In this document: piece after piece, positions 9,838 through 20,869 of the stretch | How positions within the stretch are numbered: position 1 is the stretch's first letter | Layout: each line of letters starts with the position of its first letter | Source of the DNA: Rhynchopus sp. YZ270_cl-10 | Taxonomy: Eukaryota > Euglenozoa > Diplonemea > Diplonemida > Diplonemidae | Reading direction: 5' to 3' | Length of the DNA stretch: 64,000 nucleotides | NCBI GenBank assembly: GCA_964035575.1 | Contig: OZ037862.1 | Coordinates: 682,001 to 746,000, forward strand | Program-made: the position numbers and the translations under genes | The notes under the pieces: model-generated | Told to the model about the DNA's origin: nothing | Database searches by the model: none | The model's input: only the letters and a program-made list of their open reading frames with translations

Positions 9838-12474
9838 ATGGCGTCTTCTACCCCGCCTTCACGCTCTGCGTGCACATATGAGGAGGATGAGGAGTCTCAA
9901 TCGCATAGCTTTGCGGAGACGCTAGGGAGTGAAGGGGAGAGTCATGACATGCGTGCGTCGGAGGAGGTGCGTGCCTTGGCAGAAGAGTGTTTTGTGCATA
10001 CCATACGTACGGAGCTGGGAGAGGCAGATCGGTTGTGTTGTGAGGAGACCGGGAGACAGCACCCTCGTATGCTTCTTGAGGCTGGGCACGTAAGTTTGAT
10101 GCGTGCGGTGCTCAACAGCGATGTGGCGCAACACATTCATGCTATAGATACCTACGTCGCTGCTGCAGACATGGCGCTCGGCTTCCAAACGATTGTTCTT
10201 AACAAACGGCGTCAACAACCGTCCTCATTTTCTCAACGTTGGGCTGTCTGGGCTGCCGCATCAGTTACACAAATCGCAGGAACCCCAAGCCCACATAGAA
10301 AGCATACTCCCCTTAAGGCACTCTCCCCCATCCGACCTTGCCCATGCCAACGAGCGGACGAAGAGGAGGAGGAAGTTGTCTCACGAAGCGAACCTATCAA
10401 GCCCATCGACGCCGCCCTGCTGCAACTCAAACACCTACAGGAAACTGAAGATGCGCGAGAAGAGACCCAGTTTGCGGAGACACTCCAGGATACGGTGGAC
10501 CCATACGATATGACACAGGATAATACACTAACTGCAACCGCCTCTGTGGAGCGTGGTACCATCAACATGAGGTGGACACAAGACGCGATTATCCTTAGCG
10601 ACACTATCGAGGAGGCGTCTAGCCCTGCCTTACCCACAGTGGAGGATATGCTTGATATCGAAAACTCTGTTGTTGCGGCCGAAGCGTATACCCTTGCTGC
10701 GTTGCTGCAGCTGAAGGCACTGCGTTATGTCGAAGCAGGGAAGAACCTCCGAAAAGCATGGGAAACATACCAGCCCCTACAACAAGCAGTCCGTGAACAT
10801 AAACTACCTCAATTCCTTGAGGATGACGTAAAACTTGGTGTCGGTATGATTCTTGCCTCTGCGGTAGAGTTGCCAGATGGCTTGCGTAAGGTCCTTGGAT
10901 CTGTTGGGTCGCTTGCCACTCCACCTAGCGAATCAGATTGGTTGGTCGAAGTATTTTCGAGGGGAGGGCATCGGTCTTTGCATGCTGGGATTGTTATTGT
11001 GCTGCGGCAGCTTAGCAAACCTAGATCACATATTGAAGACAGCAATGTTGCGGCCATTGAAGCGCAGGTTCTTCAGGCACTGCTTTTGCGGCATCCCAAT
11101 TCGGTGATCCTGCATTTGATGTGCAGTTTGCAAAGACGTCGTTATGGTGACCCACGAGGCGCATTAGATGCAGTCGCGGCAGCAAAGAGGGCCTGGACGC
11201 TTCCGTCCTCTGCATGGTCTGCTGGGAGGCAGCCGAACTCTTCTATTCCCCCCGCTGTCACCATGGCAAATGCGGATGCGCATCTCGCTTCTCTTCAGTA
11301 CAAAGAGGCTGCCAGGTTGTACCGTAGCGTGATCGATGCGGGGACAGTCGCAGGGGAACAGCTTGCATTCCAAGGAAGTGCTGCAATCCGTCTTGCCGGA
11401 GCAATGACCTTCTTAGGTCTCCAAAAATGGCCAAGCAAACCCTGGGGCAACGCAGATGAGTGGATCCTCCGTTCCGTCGTTGCCGCCCGATCCGATCGGC
11501 AAGACGAGGAAGCGGTCGGGGCAGTTGCGGCGCGGTTTTCACATCATTCACATCTTCGCCCTTTGCTTCCGTTTTGGCTTCTCTTTATCATGGGCGATCT
11601 CGAAGCGTTAGGACCACAACAGCAAACCGAAGTCATCACCCTTCTCGAACGCCTTGGTAAAGGAAACCCAAGCAGACCACCCAAAGAAGACTTTATGGCG
11701 TATGCAGAGGGGCGTGGCTTGCATCGTCTCCTATTAGGCGCTGCGTTGCGTACAAAAGACCCAATCCGTGCAAAAGAGTTGTGGTGTGAAACACTAACCG
11801 ATCGGAACATCCCTAATGAAAGCATCGCAATCGCCTATACACAATGTCTTATGGGGGAGGAAGAGGTGAAGGTGCCTCACCGAATGGAGCTTGGTGTGCG
11901 GATGTTAATAAAGGGAAGTGGACTGCCTGGAGATGGCACGCCGTTTTTGAGAATGCGGTACGGTTCAACGATGCAGTCATTGCCTTGGAAGTGCTTGGAA
12001 GGGCAGTTGCCTTTAGCCTGGGCAATAGTACTGCGGCTGCCTGACGAAGAAGAGGATGCTCCCAGCGAATATAGCTTGGGGAGCGATGAGGCAGAGAACA
12101 GCAAAAGAAATTTGACTAGCACCTCGCAATGGTTGCAGCCGGTGATGAAGAAGCGGGTGGAGACGATTGAGATGGTGAATTCTATGTTGGGGAAGCTTAA
12201 TACTTCAGTCAGCGCGCCGTCGTCGTTGAGAGGGAACATGGCTTGGAAACGGCCGGTAGATTCGATGGCAGCGAACACCTCGCAGACCTGGTCAAGACCC
12301 GCCCAACGCCTTCCATCTGAGTCAAACCTCCGCCGTGTGCATGTTGGTGTCAAACGATCCGGCTCTCGTGTCTCCATTGCCCTCCCCTCTGTCACTAGCG
12401 TCGCCAGTAGCGAGGCAGGTGTGGGGAATGAGTCTGCTCAAATCCTCCGTGCAGTTCACAATTCAATGGCGTAG
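9838..12474 (+). CDS. TTC39/IML2-family-like tetratricopeptide protein
   Basis: Single exon, 878 residues, ATG 9838 to TAG 12472-12474. The central part around residues 282-320 (ENSVVAAEAYTLAALLQLKA ... AGKNLRKAWETYQ) matches the signature helical segment of TTC39/Iml2 proteins, and the region 345-620 continues as paired helices with TPR spacing (for example ANADAHLASLQYKEAARLYRS). In animals and yeast this family acts at the mitochondrial or ER surface in lipid-droplet and inclusion-body homeostasis; the role here is inferred only from family. The first 170 residues are acidic and variable, and the last ~130 (after residue 745) are Ser-rich and likely disordered. A pyrimidine tract and CCACAG sit 75 bases upstream of the ATG. 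Confidence 0.6.
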   Translation: MASSTPPSRSACTYEEDEESQSHSFAETLGSEGESHDMRASEEVRALAEECFVHTIRTELGEADRLCCEETGRQHPRMLLEAGHVSLMRAVLNSDVAQHIHAIDTYVAAADMALGFQTIVLNKRRQQPSSFSQRWAVWAAASVTQIAGTPSPHRKHTPLKALSPIRPCPCQRADEEEEEVVSRSEPIKPIDAALLQLKHLQETEDAREETQFAETLQDTVDPYDMTQDNTLTATASVERGTINMRWTQDAIILSDTIEEASSPALPTVEDMLDIENSVVAAEAYTLAALLQLKALRYVEAGKNLRKAWETYQPLQQAVREHKLPQFLEDDVKLGVGMILASAVELPDGLRKVLGSVGSLATPPSESDWLVEVFSRGGHRSLHAGIVIVLRQLSKPRSHIEDSNVAAIEAQVLQALLLRHPNSVILHLMCSLQRRRYGDPRGALDAVAAAKRAWTLPSSAWSAGRQPNSSIPPAVTMANADAHLASLQYKEAARLYRSVIDAGTVAGEQLAFQGSAAIRLAGAMTFLGLQKWPSKPWGNADEWILRSVVAARSDRQDEEAVGAVAARFSHHSHLRPLLPFWLLFIMGDLEALGPQQQTEVITLLERLGKGNPSRPPKEDFMAYAEGRGLHRLLLGAALRTKDPIRAKELWCETLTDRNIPNESIAIAYTQCLMGEEEVKVPHRMELGVRMLIKGSGLPGDGTPFLRMRYGSTMQSLPWKCLEGQLPLAWAIVLRLPDEEEDAPSEYSLGSDEAENSKRNLTSTSQWLQPVMKKRVETIEMVNSMLGKLNTSVSAPSSLRGNMAWKRPVDSMAANTSQTWSRPAQRLPSESNLRRVHVGVKRSGSRVSIALPSVTSVASSEAGVGNESAQILRAVHNSMA

Positions 12475-13070
12475 AAGAAGGGAGAGAGTGGAGGGAGAAG
12501 ATATGGAGTTCAGAGGGCAGTGAAGTGTGCATTTTGTACAAAGAGACGTATGCGCGGCATCTGCATGGGTGGGTGTTTTAGCTTTTGGAAGCCTGCTTTG
12601 TGTGCTCTAGAGGCTGCAAAGTGTCTAAGGAGAGGCTTTTTGTCGTATGAACTATTCTTTTTTTGTAGTGCGTAGAGGCGTTTGTGCATGTGATGTGCTA
12701 TTGCTTTCTTGTGGGAAAGTGTATTATTAGCTTTCCCAAATGTTGTATACAAATAGAAAAATCTCGTCTTTTTGTTGATGTTGGGTGATTTGCCAATTGA
12801 TGAGCCAAGGAGGTTCTCTGAAATGTTCAGCCGCACAGATGTCAGCTTTGTCCTTTGCAAAGTCAGCAGCACTGCTAATAATGGCTATAAAGGGTGTTGA
12901 CGTATTATCGCCAAACCCTTCTTTTCGGCCACTTGTTTAACTGATCGTATCGAGAAGCAGTACCTGCATTCGTTGATGTACGTTGGGCGTTCGCACTTTT
13001 TCAGTTTCTCTTTCCCCCCTCCAACTTCCTTCCAAACACCTCTCACCCTCACCAGCACACAACACAAAAG
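12475..13070. other. Spacer upstream of the PPR gene
   Basis: No gene. Contains a family-B module at 12961-13010 (CCTGCATTCGTTGATGTACG, then TTCGCAC...TCAGTTTCTC), followed immediately by a 50-base pyrimidine-rich leader that runs into the PPR start codon. This is the closest spacing of a B module to a start codon in the window. Confidence 0.55.
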
Positions 13071-16000
13071 ATGCTTTTGCGAAGATGTGGGCTAGCCGCA
13101 AGCCGGGTACGCCCTGGCTGTGCGGGAAGTGTTGCAGCAACAAAGGCACGACGTTGGATCTCACCGTCCCTGCGCAGTGCAGAACACTCTGCTGTGGTGA
13201 ACGAACGTATGCACATGATAGGCCGTGACGAGCACGTGGTGGATGTCTCCATTAGCAAGACAACACAAGAGATCCTTGACTCTGCCCCGCTGCCCGACAT
13301 TACCCCCAAGAAGCTTTTCTCCGGCAGTGACATTGTCGAAAACCTCGAACTCACCAGCGCCTTCATGACCAAGGTCGTCCGCCGTGCCGCAGGAGGACCC
13401 AAGCTCTCTGACAAATGGGCAGCAGACTTCCTCCTCTCCCTCTACCACGCCCTCAAACGACACGACATAGCCGTCTCACCCGCCAAGGTCTCCATCCAGG
13501 TCCTCAAAACCTTCATGGACTCCGACCTATTCGAAGTGGGCACCAACGCCCTCAACACGCTTATCTCCACAACATACCACGAGCGGGTAGACGTGCGCAC
13601 CCTGTACGACATCTACGGGAGGTTCAAAGAGAAGTCGATCCGGCCAAACCACTACACCCTTGCGTATATGTTCAATGTGTCCATCCGTGCGCATAGAAAT
13701 AAGAACGCAGAGAACTTCTACAATGCGTGTGAGAAGCTGTTGAAAAGGAAGGACTTTTCGTTCTCTGCGAAGCAGGAGGTGATCAACACACTGTGCGTCG
13801 GGTTCCACGACTCGCAGAACAGTGAATACCCAAAGCGGCTGATCAGGCTGCTCTCGGAGATGGTGTACGAGGACAACCAGATGGTCGCCCAGCAGGTCCC
13901 GAAGCGCATGGAGGAGAGAACCTCTGCACACCTGTACCTGTCGCGTGAGGTGGCGCAGAACTTCTTCTGGGGTGCACGGTCGCGATGCGGCGAGCTGTTT
14001 GAGCTGATGGAGAAGTGGTACAACTTCCTCGACAACAGAGACAACCTCAGCTTCAGAATCAGAATCTACTTCACGAAAACGCTGGTTCAAAGCGGCAAAA
14101 TGCTTCGCGCCTACGAGATGTGGGATGAGATGGCCCTCAAGGTCGAGGATAAGAAGCACCTCCCCGGCAACGATGAAAAGCTGCTTCTCAAAGCCGTCTG
14201 CATCAACATTCTTGAACAGTCTGCCCGGGATCGAACCCCAGCCCTTATTGATAAATCACGCAAGTTGATGGACACCATGATCAAACTCAAGATCATCCCT
14301 GATAACGACAGGAAGGATGTGTACGCGCTGCAGATTAAACTTCATGTGCATTCCAATGAATTCGAGACGGCGTTCGAGTTGTACAACAAGATCAAGGCAG
14401 AGTGCAAGGGCAGCTGTGATCTTGTGAAGGCGATGTGCAGTGGCCCGCATGCGAGCAAGAACCTTCCTATTCTGACTAAGGTCTTCTACGACTTCAAGAG
14501 CATGGCGGATGCGGCGAAAGAGGCAGGAAGCGCCATACATTACGAAATCGAGGGTGCCACCACAGCGTACATCGGGCTGCTGGCGGACTGCGGTGAGTTG
14601 GGTATGGTGATGGATACACTGCAGAAGATCGACTCAAAACCCAGTCTCGATACATTCCACAAGGTGTTGAGTGCATGCGCGAGGGACAAGGGTGCGTCGT
14701 CATACGGAACGTTCTACAAATGGTCGGAAGGTGGACAGGATGCGCTGCCCCTTTACTTCAGTCACTTGAAGAACTCTCGCACAACGCAGGACAACTGCGT
14801 CGTGGCGCAGGGTATCTTCGACAAGCTGAAGGAATACAAACACACCCCAACCGTGCAGACGTACAACCTTCTCATTGCTGTGTACAGTGCTGCGAAGAAC
14901 TACGACGAAGTGTCGCGTCTCTACGATTTGATGAAGTCCGACAAAAAATTGGGCCTTGACCAAACCAGCTTCTACTATGCAGCAAAGGTGTGGGCGGATA
15001 AGGGTGCGGTGGACAGGGTGGAGACTGTGTTCCAGGAGCTGATGGACGCGTCGAAGGATACGAACAACAAATCCTTCTCACTTACCCCTGAGTTCTGTGC
15101 GATGGCGATCCGTGCGCTGTCGAACAGTGGGATGAAGCTGGAGACTATGGCGTACATCCGTAAATTCAATGCGGGTGACGAGGAGATGGACTGGATGGAC
15201 CAGGAGGAGGAGGCGAAGCTGCATCAAACCAAGCAGCCACGGGCTGTGGAGGTGGACACGGGCTTCAAATTTCTTGATGCCATGAAGGATATTGGGGTGT
15301 CACCTACAATCAATGTGTACACAGCACTCCTTGGGCTGTGCACACGCGCTGGCGACCACCAACGTGCAGAGAATGTGTACCACATGATACAAGAGGACGA
15401 TGCCGACAAGGTCATGGACCGCAGCGACATCATCACAAACCTTATGAAGATGCACTACACACGCGACGCAATGGACGACGCCATGGCACTTCTCCTCGAG
15501 GTCTCACAGCATGAGCGGGCCACGCTGGATACCACAGCCTACCACAACTGCATCGCCACCTGTGCAAGCAAGGTATGTTTGCTATTTTGTACTTTTTTTC
15601 TGCCATTTAAGTCACTCCATATGCACTGAATTGTCTGGTCAATACCACCATACCACAGGGAAGCGTCGTCAACGCAAGCCACGTCCTCTCTCTCATGTTT
15701 GAGGACCAGAATGTGAGGGTCACCGACACCGCCATCTCCCTTGCCGTGCTTGCCTGCGCATACTTCACGCCTGAGGACCTTGATGTTGAAATTGACAGAA
15801 TCAGCAAAGCATATGACGTGCTCACGGAGTACAGGGTATGCCCCCTATCCCCCTACACCTCCCCTTCCGTCTGCACGGTGAACAATACCAAGAACCCAAC
15901 ACCAAAGCACGGGCTCTACCTCATAGGTGTATCTCCCGTTCCTCCTGCTTCGGAGCCTACGAGAGGACATCTCAACATAGACCGCGAAATGGAAGTAAAT

Positions 16001-18019
16001 ATCGCGATTTCCCCCCCCCCCCCCCCCTAGGTGGGGGCAAAACCTTCAGGACGGGTGAGGCATTTTGACTTTTTTGGACTTCCGCGCAAAGTACCCACAA
16101 ACCACCCCTCATACCCACCCAGAAATGGGTCAGAAACACCCTGTGACCCGAAAATCCATGCTAAGGGCGACTCAGAATATGAAAAAATGCAAAAAAATAG
16201 TGAAAAAGTGGCCTTTTGACGGTTTTGGCCATGTTGGGTAAAATGGCCATTTTTGGACAAAAAAATCAAAAAAACAGCAAAATTTCGACGTCATGACAGC
16301 TGCTTGGGCACAAACCTACCCCAGGGAGGTCCTGTGAGTCCATTCCGACCTGTTTTGGACACTTTAGGTACTTTTTTTGGCCGTTTTTTGGTGTTTTTAG
16401 GTCAAAAAATACCCTGGACTTTACCCTGGACGTCCCTGGGCCGCGACTTGCGCCCTGCTTTTGGACCCACTCTGGGCCAAAAAATGGGTGAAAACCCCCG
16501 AAAAAGCACTCCGGGAACCCAGATAGTTCCAAATATCCACCAGAAACCCACCCAAACACCTCAAAAACATGCCAGAAAAATATTTTCAAAAACACACTTT
16601 TTTCAAAAAGTTCATCTGGGCAGGTTCCATAATGACTTATTTGAAAAAGTGTGTTTTTAAAAATATTTTTCTGGCATGTTTTTGAGGTGTTTGGGTGGGT
16701 TTCTGGTGGATATTTGGAACTATCTGGGTTCCCGGAGTGCTTTTTCGGGGGTTTTCACCCATTTTTTGGCCCAGAGTGGGTCCAAAAGCAGGGCGCAAGT
16801 CGCGGCCCAGGGACGTCCAGGGTAAAGTCCAGGGTATTTTTTGACCTAAAAACACCAAAAAACGGCCAAAAAAAGTACCTAAAGTGTCCAAAACAGGTCG
16901 GAATGGACTCACAGGACCTCCCTGGGGTAGGTTTGTGCCCAAGCAGCTGTCATGACGTCGAAATTTTGCTGTTTTTTTGATTTTTTTGTCCAAAAATGGC
17001 CATTTTACCCAACATGGCCAAAACCGTCAAAAGGCCACTTTTTCACTATTTTTTTGCATTTTTTCATATTCTGAGTCGCCCTTAGCATGGATTTTCGGGT
17101 CACAGGGTGTTTCTGACCCATTTCTGGGTGGGTATGAGGGGTGGTTTGTACGTACTTTGCGCGGAAGTCCAAAAAAGTCAAAATGCCTCAAAAAAATAGG
17201 GGTTTTGCCCCCACCTACCCCCCCCCCCCCCCCCCCCCCCCCCGAAGCTGGTGGATAAAACTCCATCTTTCGATTGAAAATTATATCTTAATCTTTTCCC
17301 CAAATATTTCAACCAAAAAAAACCACAGGAACTACACAAACTCCACCGCGACCGTGTTCCCGTCGTGAACTCTCAGGAGGTCTTCCACCAACTCCTCCAC
17401 GTATGCGCGACGTGCAAGAACCCTGATGAGGCACGCAGAGTTATCGACGAGATGAAGCACCTCAACCTCTCCGTTAATAAGATGACCCTCGCGTATCTTG
17501 CACGGTCCTACAGCGACACCAGCGACTTTGCGGACTTCTGGAAGCTGATGTCCAAATTCTCTTTGGTATACACCCCACACCCCCACCACAGCTCCACACA
17601 CACACTACCTCCCCTCCCAGGAACCCGACACGGCCATTGTGTTCGCACTCTTGATGTGCTGCCAGGTTAACGACGACGCTAACGCAGCGTTGGACATCGT
17701 CGTACGCTACCCACACCTCTGTGATGAAAAGCTGCAGCTGTACTACTACCGAATCTTCGAGACAGCACGTCTGCCTGAAGATCAGAAGGCAACGCATGAG
17801 ATGCGGTTCAAAGATGCTTTTAAGAAGAATTTTGCAACTATAGAGAGACTCGTCGAGGATCGCAAGAAAGAAAAGGCATTGGAGTCCGCCACAATCGAAC
17901 AGGACCTTCTTAAAGTAGTGACCGACAAAGATACCACCAAAAAGGAAAGCAACGAGCTCGACTTCGAAGACGAAGGTGACGATGAAGATGACACCGACGT
18001 TGCCGGACTCTCTTTCTAG
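13071..18019 (+). CDS. Pentatricopeptide repeat (PPR) protein, probably mitochondrial
   Basis: Four exons: 13071-15572, 15659-15835, 17329-17565 and 17621-18019, all joined in phase 0, giving about 1104 residues. Introns start GTATGT, GTATGC and GTATAC and end CCACAG, CCACAG and TCCCAG. The N-terminus (MLLRRCGLAASRVRPG...KARRW) is Arg/Ala/Ser-rich without acids, typical of a mitochondrial presequence. PPR helical pairs are clear, for example PTVQTYNLLIAVYSAAKNYD and PTINVYTALLGLCTRAGDHQ around residues 585-770, and VFHQLLHVCATCKNPDEARR in exon 3; earlier repeats are weaker. PPR proteins bind organellar RNA and act in its processing, editing, stability or translation. The C-terminus is acidic (DFEDEGDDEDDTD). 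The second listed gap, the 1.49-kb intron 15836-17328, contains the large palindrome described separately; the other introns are under 90 bases. Confidence 0.85.
16026..17219. mobile_element. 1.2-kb near-perfect palindrome (foldback-like element) inside a PPR intron
   Basis: The left arm (about 16026-16607) and right arm (about 16640-17219) are reverse complements over ~580 bp with only rare differences near the loop and the outer ends; the loop is ~32 bases. The outer edges read TAGGTGGGGGCAAAACC on the left and its complement on the right, and both sides abut C homopolymers (16011-16028 and 17217-17243). Each arm has an antisense open frame of ~109 codons and a sense one of ~120 codons; both appear twice because of the symmetry and resemble nothing known. 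It sits wholly within the third-exon-preceding intron of the PPR gene, so it must be transcribed if that gene is. Confidence 0.85.
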
Positions 18020-20131
18020 AACGCTAAACCGCACCACCCCCCACCAAGAAGATGACGGGAAACAAAGGAGGGGGGCAAAAAAAAAAAAAAAAAAGAGCAA
18101 AATAAATCGAGCCTTCTGATTGGGGGCGTATTTTTTGAAGGTGACCAAACACGAGAGGCTTAGGTTCATCTATATCTACTTTTCCGGTTTTATAGTTTTG
18201 GATGCTGAATCCCCAAAGGGTCGGTTTTGAACCCCTTCCTTAGAGAATGGCAGAGGGGTGGACGTTTAATAATTATACGACTAATTACTTGGAGCGGCCC
18301 CGGAAGTTTCTGGGGCGCTTTTTTAAAAGCCTACAACGACTTAGTTGGTGAGAGAAAAAAATGCGTGACAATGTTCTTATGAAGTTGTATACAACGTAAA
18401 TGAAGAAATAAAGGAAAAAAACGATCGGATTTGGTAGAAACTTGTCTTGAATGATAGGAGGTTTATCGATGCGTATTTCAAAAGGAAAAATATGTGATGT
18501 GGTCAGGAGTAAGAGAAGGGAGGTTGCGTGTTGGGGTAAGGTATATTGCAAGGAAAAAGGCAACAACAACCAAACAAGATTGAATACCGAAAAACACACC
18601 TCCCCCCTTCCCCCTCTCTTTTCTCTTTTCTCTCTCTCTCTCTCTCTTTCTAACAACCTCAGCTAATAAAGCGCATCGTTCCTCCTACTCTATTCAGTAT
18701 AGTTTCCGTTCACCCTGATTCTTTTTTAATCAGATGTAGGTCTGCACGGTGGGTCCACCCGGTGCACCGATCATGTACACAGCATTTCACCATAGAAAAG
18801 AAACTCGTTGCACATTGCACTGCCCTCTAGAGAATGAGTGGGGGAGAGGAATAGAATGTCATCAGCTGAAATGGTACGAGCCGTCCGCTGTGCGGGGAGG
18901 GGGGTTGAGGGGGTTGTGCAAAAAAGGGGGTTCGATGTGCGGAGAGCTCGGTGCAACAGTCTGGGGTGGAGTGTGGCCTTGCTTTCTTGGGGTGGGGTAG
19001 GGGCCAGTTGGCACGGTTTAGTACGTGGTGTTTAAAACAGGTGTATTAATCTGTACGAAACTTTTGGGTGCTGTATTAAACCTACACCGGTAGGGGTGGG
19101 AGGTGGGGGGGTCCATCGTTCGTTTGGGGTCGAGTTGGGATCAATGGTTGTTATTTGTTGTTGAAAAAAGTGTTGAAAATTGTGCTGAATGCTGTCTAGA
19201 CGAAGTTGGGGTACTGTATGCGCTGGGTAGTGGAGTGCTAAAGGGGGGTGGGAGACTGCGAAGGGTGGTGGGGGTGGTGGTCCTACAGGAACATTGTTTT
19301 TTCTGGTGCACCACGCTGGAGAGGGTCGTGTAGGGTTTTGTCTTATGGGAGGCAGGTGTTTATGCCCTCTTGTGTTTTTTTTGTTGCACTGCCAGTGATC
19401 CGAGCTTTTGGCGTCCCTGTTAGTAGCGCTGTCTACTGCAGGCGACAACAACTGCACTTATCGGTGGATGTCTTGGCTCTGGGATCGATGAAGACCGCAG
19501 CTAGACGCGATATTCAAATGGGAATCACTCTGGGATCAGGTGGACGCGACATTCGCCACCTTTGGGACATTTCACTTCTGGTCTATACACAAACTCAACA
19601 TCACACCTATGTGGGGAAGGGGTGGGGAAGGCACGTTCATTTGGACTGCTGGGGTCGGTCATTGGCCTGACCGGGCCACTGTATGGATCACAGGCTTTTC
19701 TAGGTGTTTTCATTACACCTAATGTAGGCAAGGGTGGGGTGGTGTGGGATGCCTTGTGAACTAATTCTTGCGCAGAGCATAGCCCTTAAAGGGGTAGTGT
19801 GTGTTGTGGTTGGAACTGCTCCCACTGCAGCATCACACTTCTGGCTTCGTCCCAAGAGGTAGTGCTGTGTTCCACACAACGCAGGGCTGTCCCAACGTTT
19901 CGCCAAGCACATTTTTCTCTTTTGGGTATTCATGTCGCCAGAATACCATTTTGAAAAACGCTGACGTCCTCGGGGAAGCATGGTGGGTGTGTTTTTACAG
20001 GTTTGCAGGTTTTTACTGATATTACCAATCGTTTTCCTTGAGCACACTATACAAAATCGGGTTTTTTGTGTTAACTTTTGGTCATCCACACATCTCCTCC
20101 CTTTTCACAAGGTGCACAAAAACGCCACTAA
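18020..20131. other. Spacer with A and D modules and an rRNA-like fragment
   Basis: A family-A module lies at 18138-18171, 120 bases after the PPR stop. A family-D-like piece is at 18727-18800 (CAGATGTAGGTCTGCACGG). 18800-19390 is G-rich with no recognisable gene. 19399-19575 carries the 5.8S-like fragment listed separately. From 19580 to 20130 there is no convincing coding region; the last bases before the next ATG include CTTTTCACAAG, a weak acceptor. Confidence 0.5.
19447..19575 (+). rRNA. 5.8S rRNA-like fragment, copy 1
   Basis: The stretch contains the universally conserved 5.8S elements in order: CGGTGGATGTCTTGGCTC (19460s), then CGATGAAGACCGCAGCTA and GCGATA, then a diverged GGGAATCAC in place of the usual GTGAATTGCA, and CATTCGCC-like sequence near 19555. 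About 50 bases upstream (from 19399) are shared with copy 2 at 47.4 kb and would correspond to the end of ITS1. No SSU or LSU sequence is seen on either side, so this is probably a dispersed rDNA fragment or pseudogene, not an active unit. Confidence 0.65.
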
Positions 20132-20869
20132 ATGTACAATTTCACTTCGGATTCGTCGTTGAATTTGACGTCGTTCGTTTCGAAGAAATCCTCGCCAACT
20201 TCGACCGTGGGGGGGTCCCCGGCGGGGGCGAATTATGAGTTCTTCCCGGAGATTAGCGTGGTGGGTTTGGATGGGTGTACAGAGTCGCTTATTATGTCGC
20301 CTTTGAAGGCGGGGATGAAGTTTGTTGACGGTGTGCCAAAGACTCCTGTTGAAATACCACGTCACGTAAAGAAATGTAAGCCGCCTGAGCCTGCGCTTGA
20401 GGCAAGTACAGAGCTTAAACCTGATGCGAACTTTGTTGAGTGGCAGGCATACGTCGAGCATAAGTCTGCACGTAGTACGCTGCGTCCTGCACGATACTCT
20501 AAGACGTACAGCAGACAGCTTCTCCACAACCTCACTCAGGGCGCGATTGTCCCCCCACCTACATACCCCGATACGATGGAGTCACCGTCATTAATGCATC
20601 CACAGCGTGGCGGGCAGCCGATCTCCATTTCGTGCGAAAACGACCGTCTCTGGACACCCCACGAAAACACCTTCATCAACGCAAACGCAGCAGCCCGAGC
20701 CATATGCTCCCTCTCTATTGAAAATGAGTACACAAAAAAATGTACCGTAGGTCCAAACTGCCCCGTCTGTGCGAAGACAACGTATCGAGGAGGCAGAAAT
20801 GGCAAAAGAAAAGCCGTTTTAACGCAAAAACGGAAGGATCATATTTTCTTGATGACAGGAGCGATGTAG
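20132..20869 (+). CDS. Hypothetical protein, 245 aa
   Basis: Single open frame from ATG 20132 to TAG 20867-20869. I recognise no family. The N-terminus is Ser/Thr-rich, the middle is Pro-rich (AIVPPPTYPDTMESPS), and the C-terminal 45 residues hold three cysteines (CTVGPNCPVC) followed by a strongly basic stretch (GGRNGKRKAVLTQKRKDH), which could be a degenerate zinc knuckle plus nuclear signal. Coding is supported by the length, GC-richer composition than the flanking T-rich spacer and the + orientation shared with all neighbours. No intron or membrane segment is evident. Confidence 0.55.
   Translation: MYNFTSDSSLNLTSFVSKKSSPTSTVGGSPAGANYEFFPEISVVGLDGCTESLIMSPLKAGMKFVDGVPKTPVEIPRHVKKCKPPEPALEASTELKPDANFVEWQAYVEHKSARSTLRPARYSKTYSRQLLHNLTQGAIVPPPTYPDTMESPSLMHPQRGGQPISISCENDRLWTPHENTFINANAAARAICSLSIENEYTKKCTVGPNCPVCAKTTYRGGRNGKRKAVLTQKRKDHIFLMTGAM

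Noticed and set aside
16031-17266. Mirror-image ORFs of 109-135 codons in the palindrome
   Set aside because: They occur twice by symmetry, have no family similarity and are rich in F/K/G from T/A/G runs.
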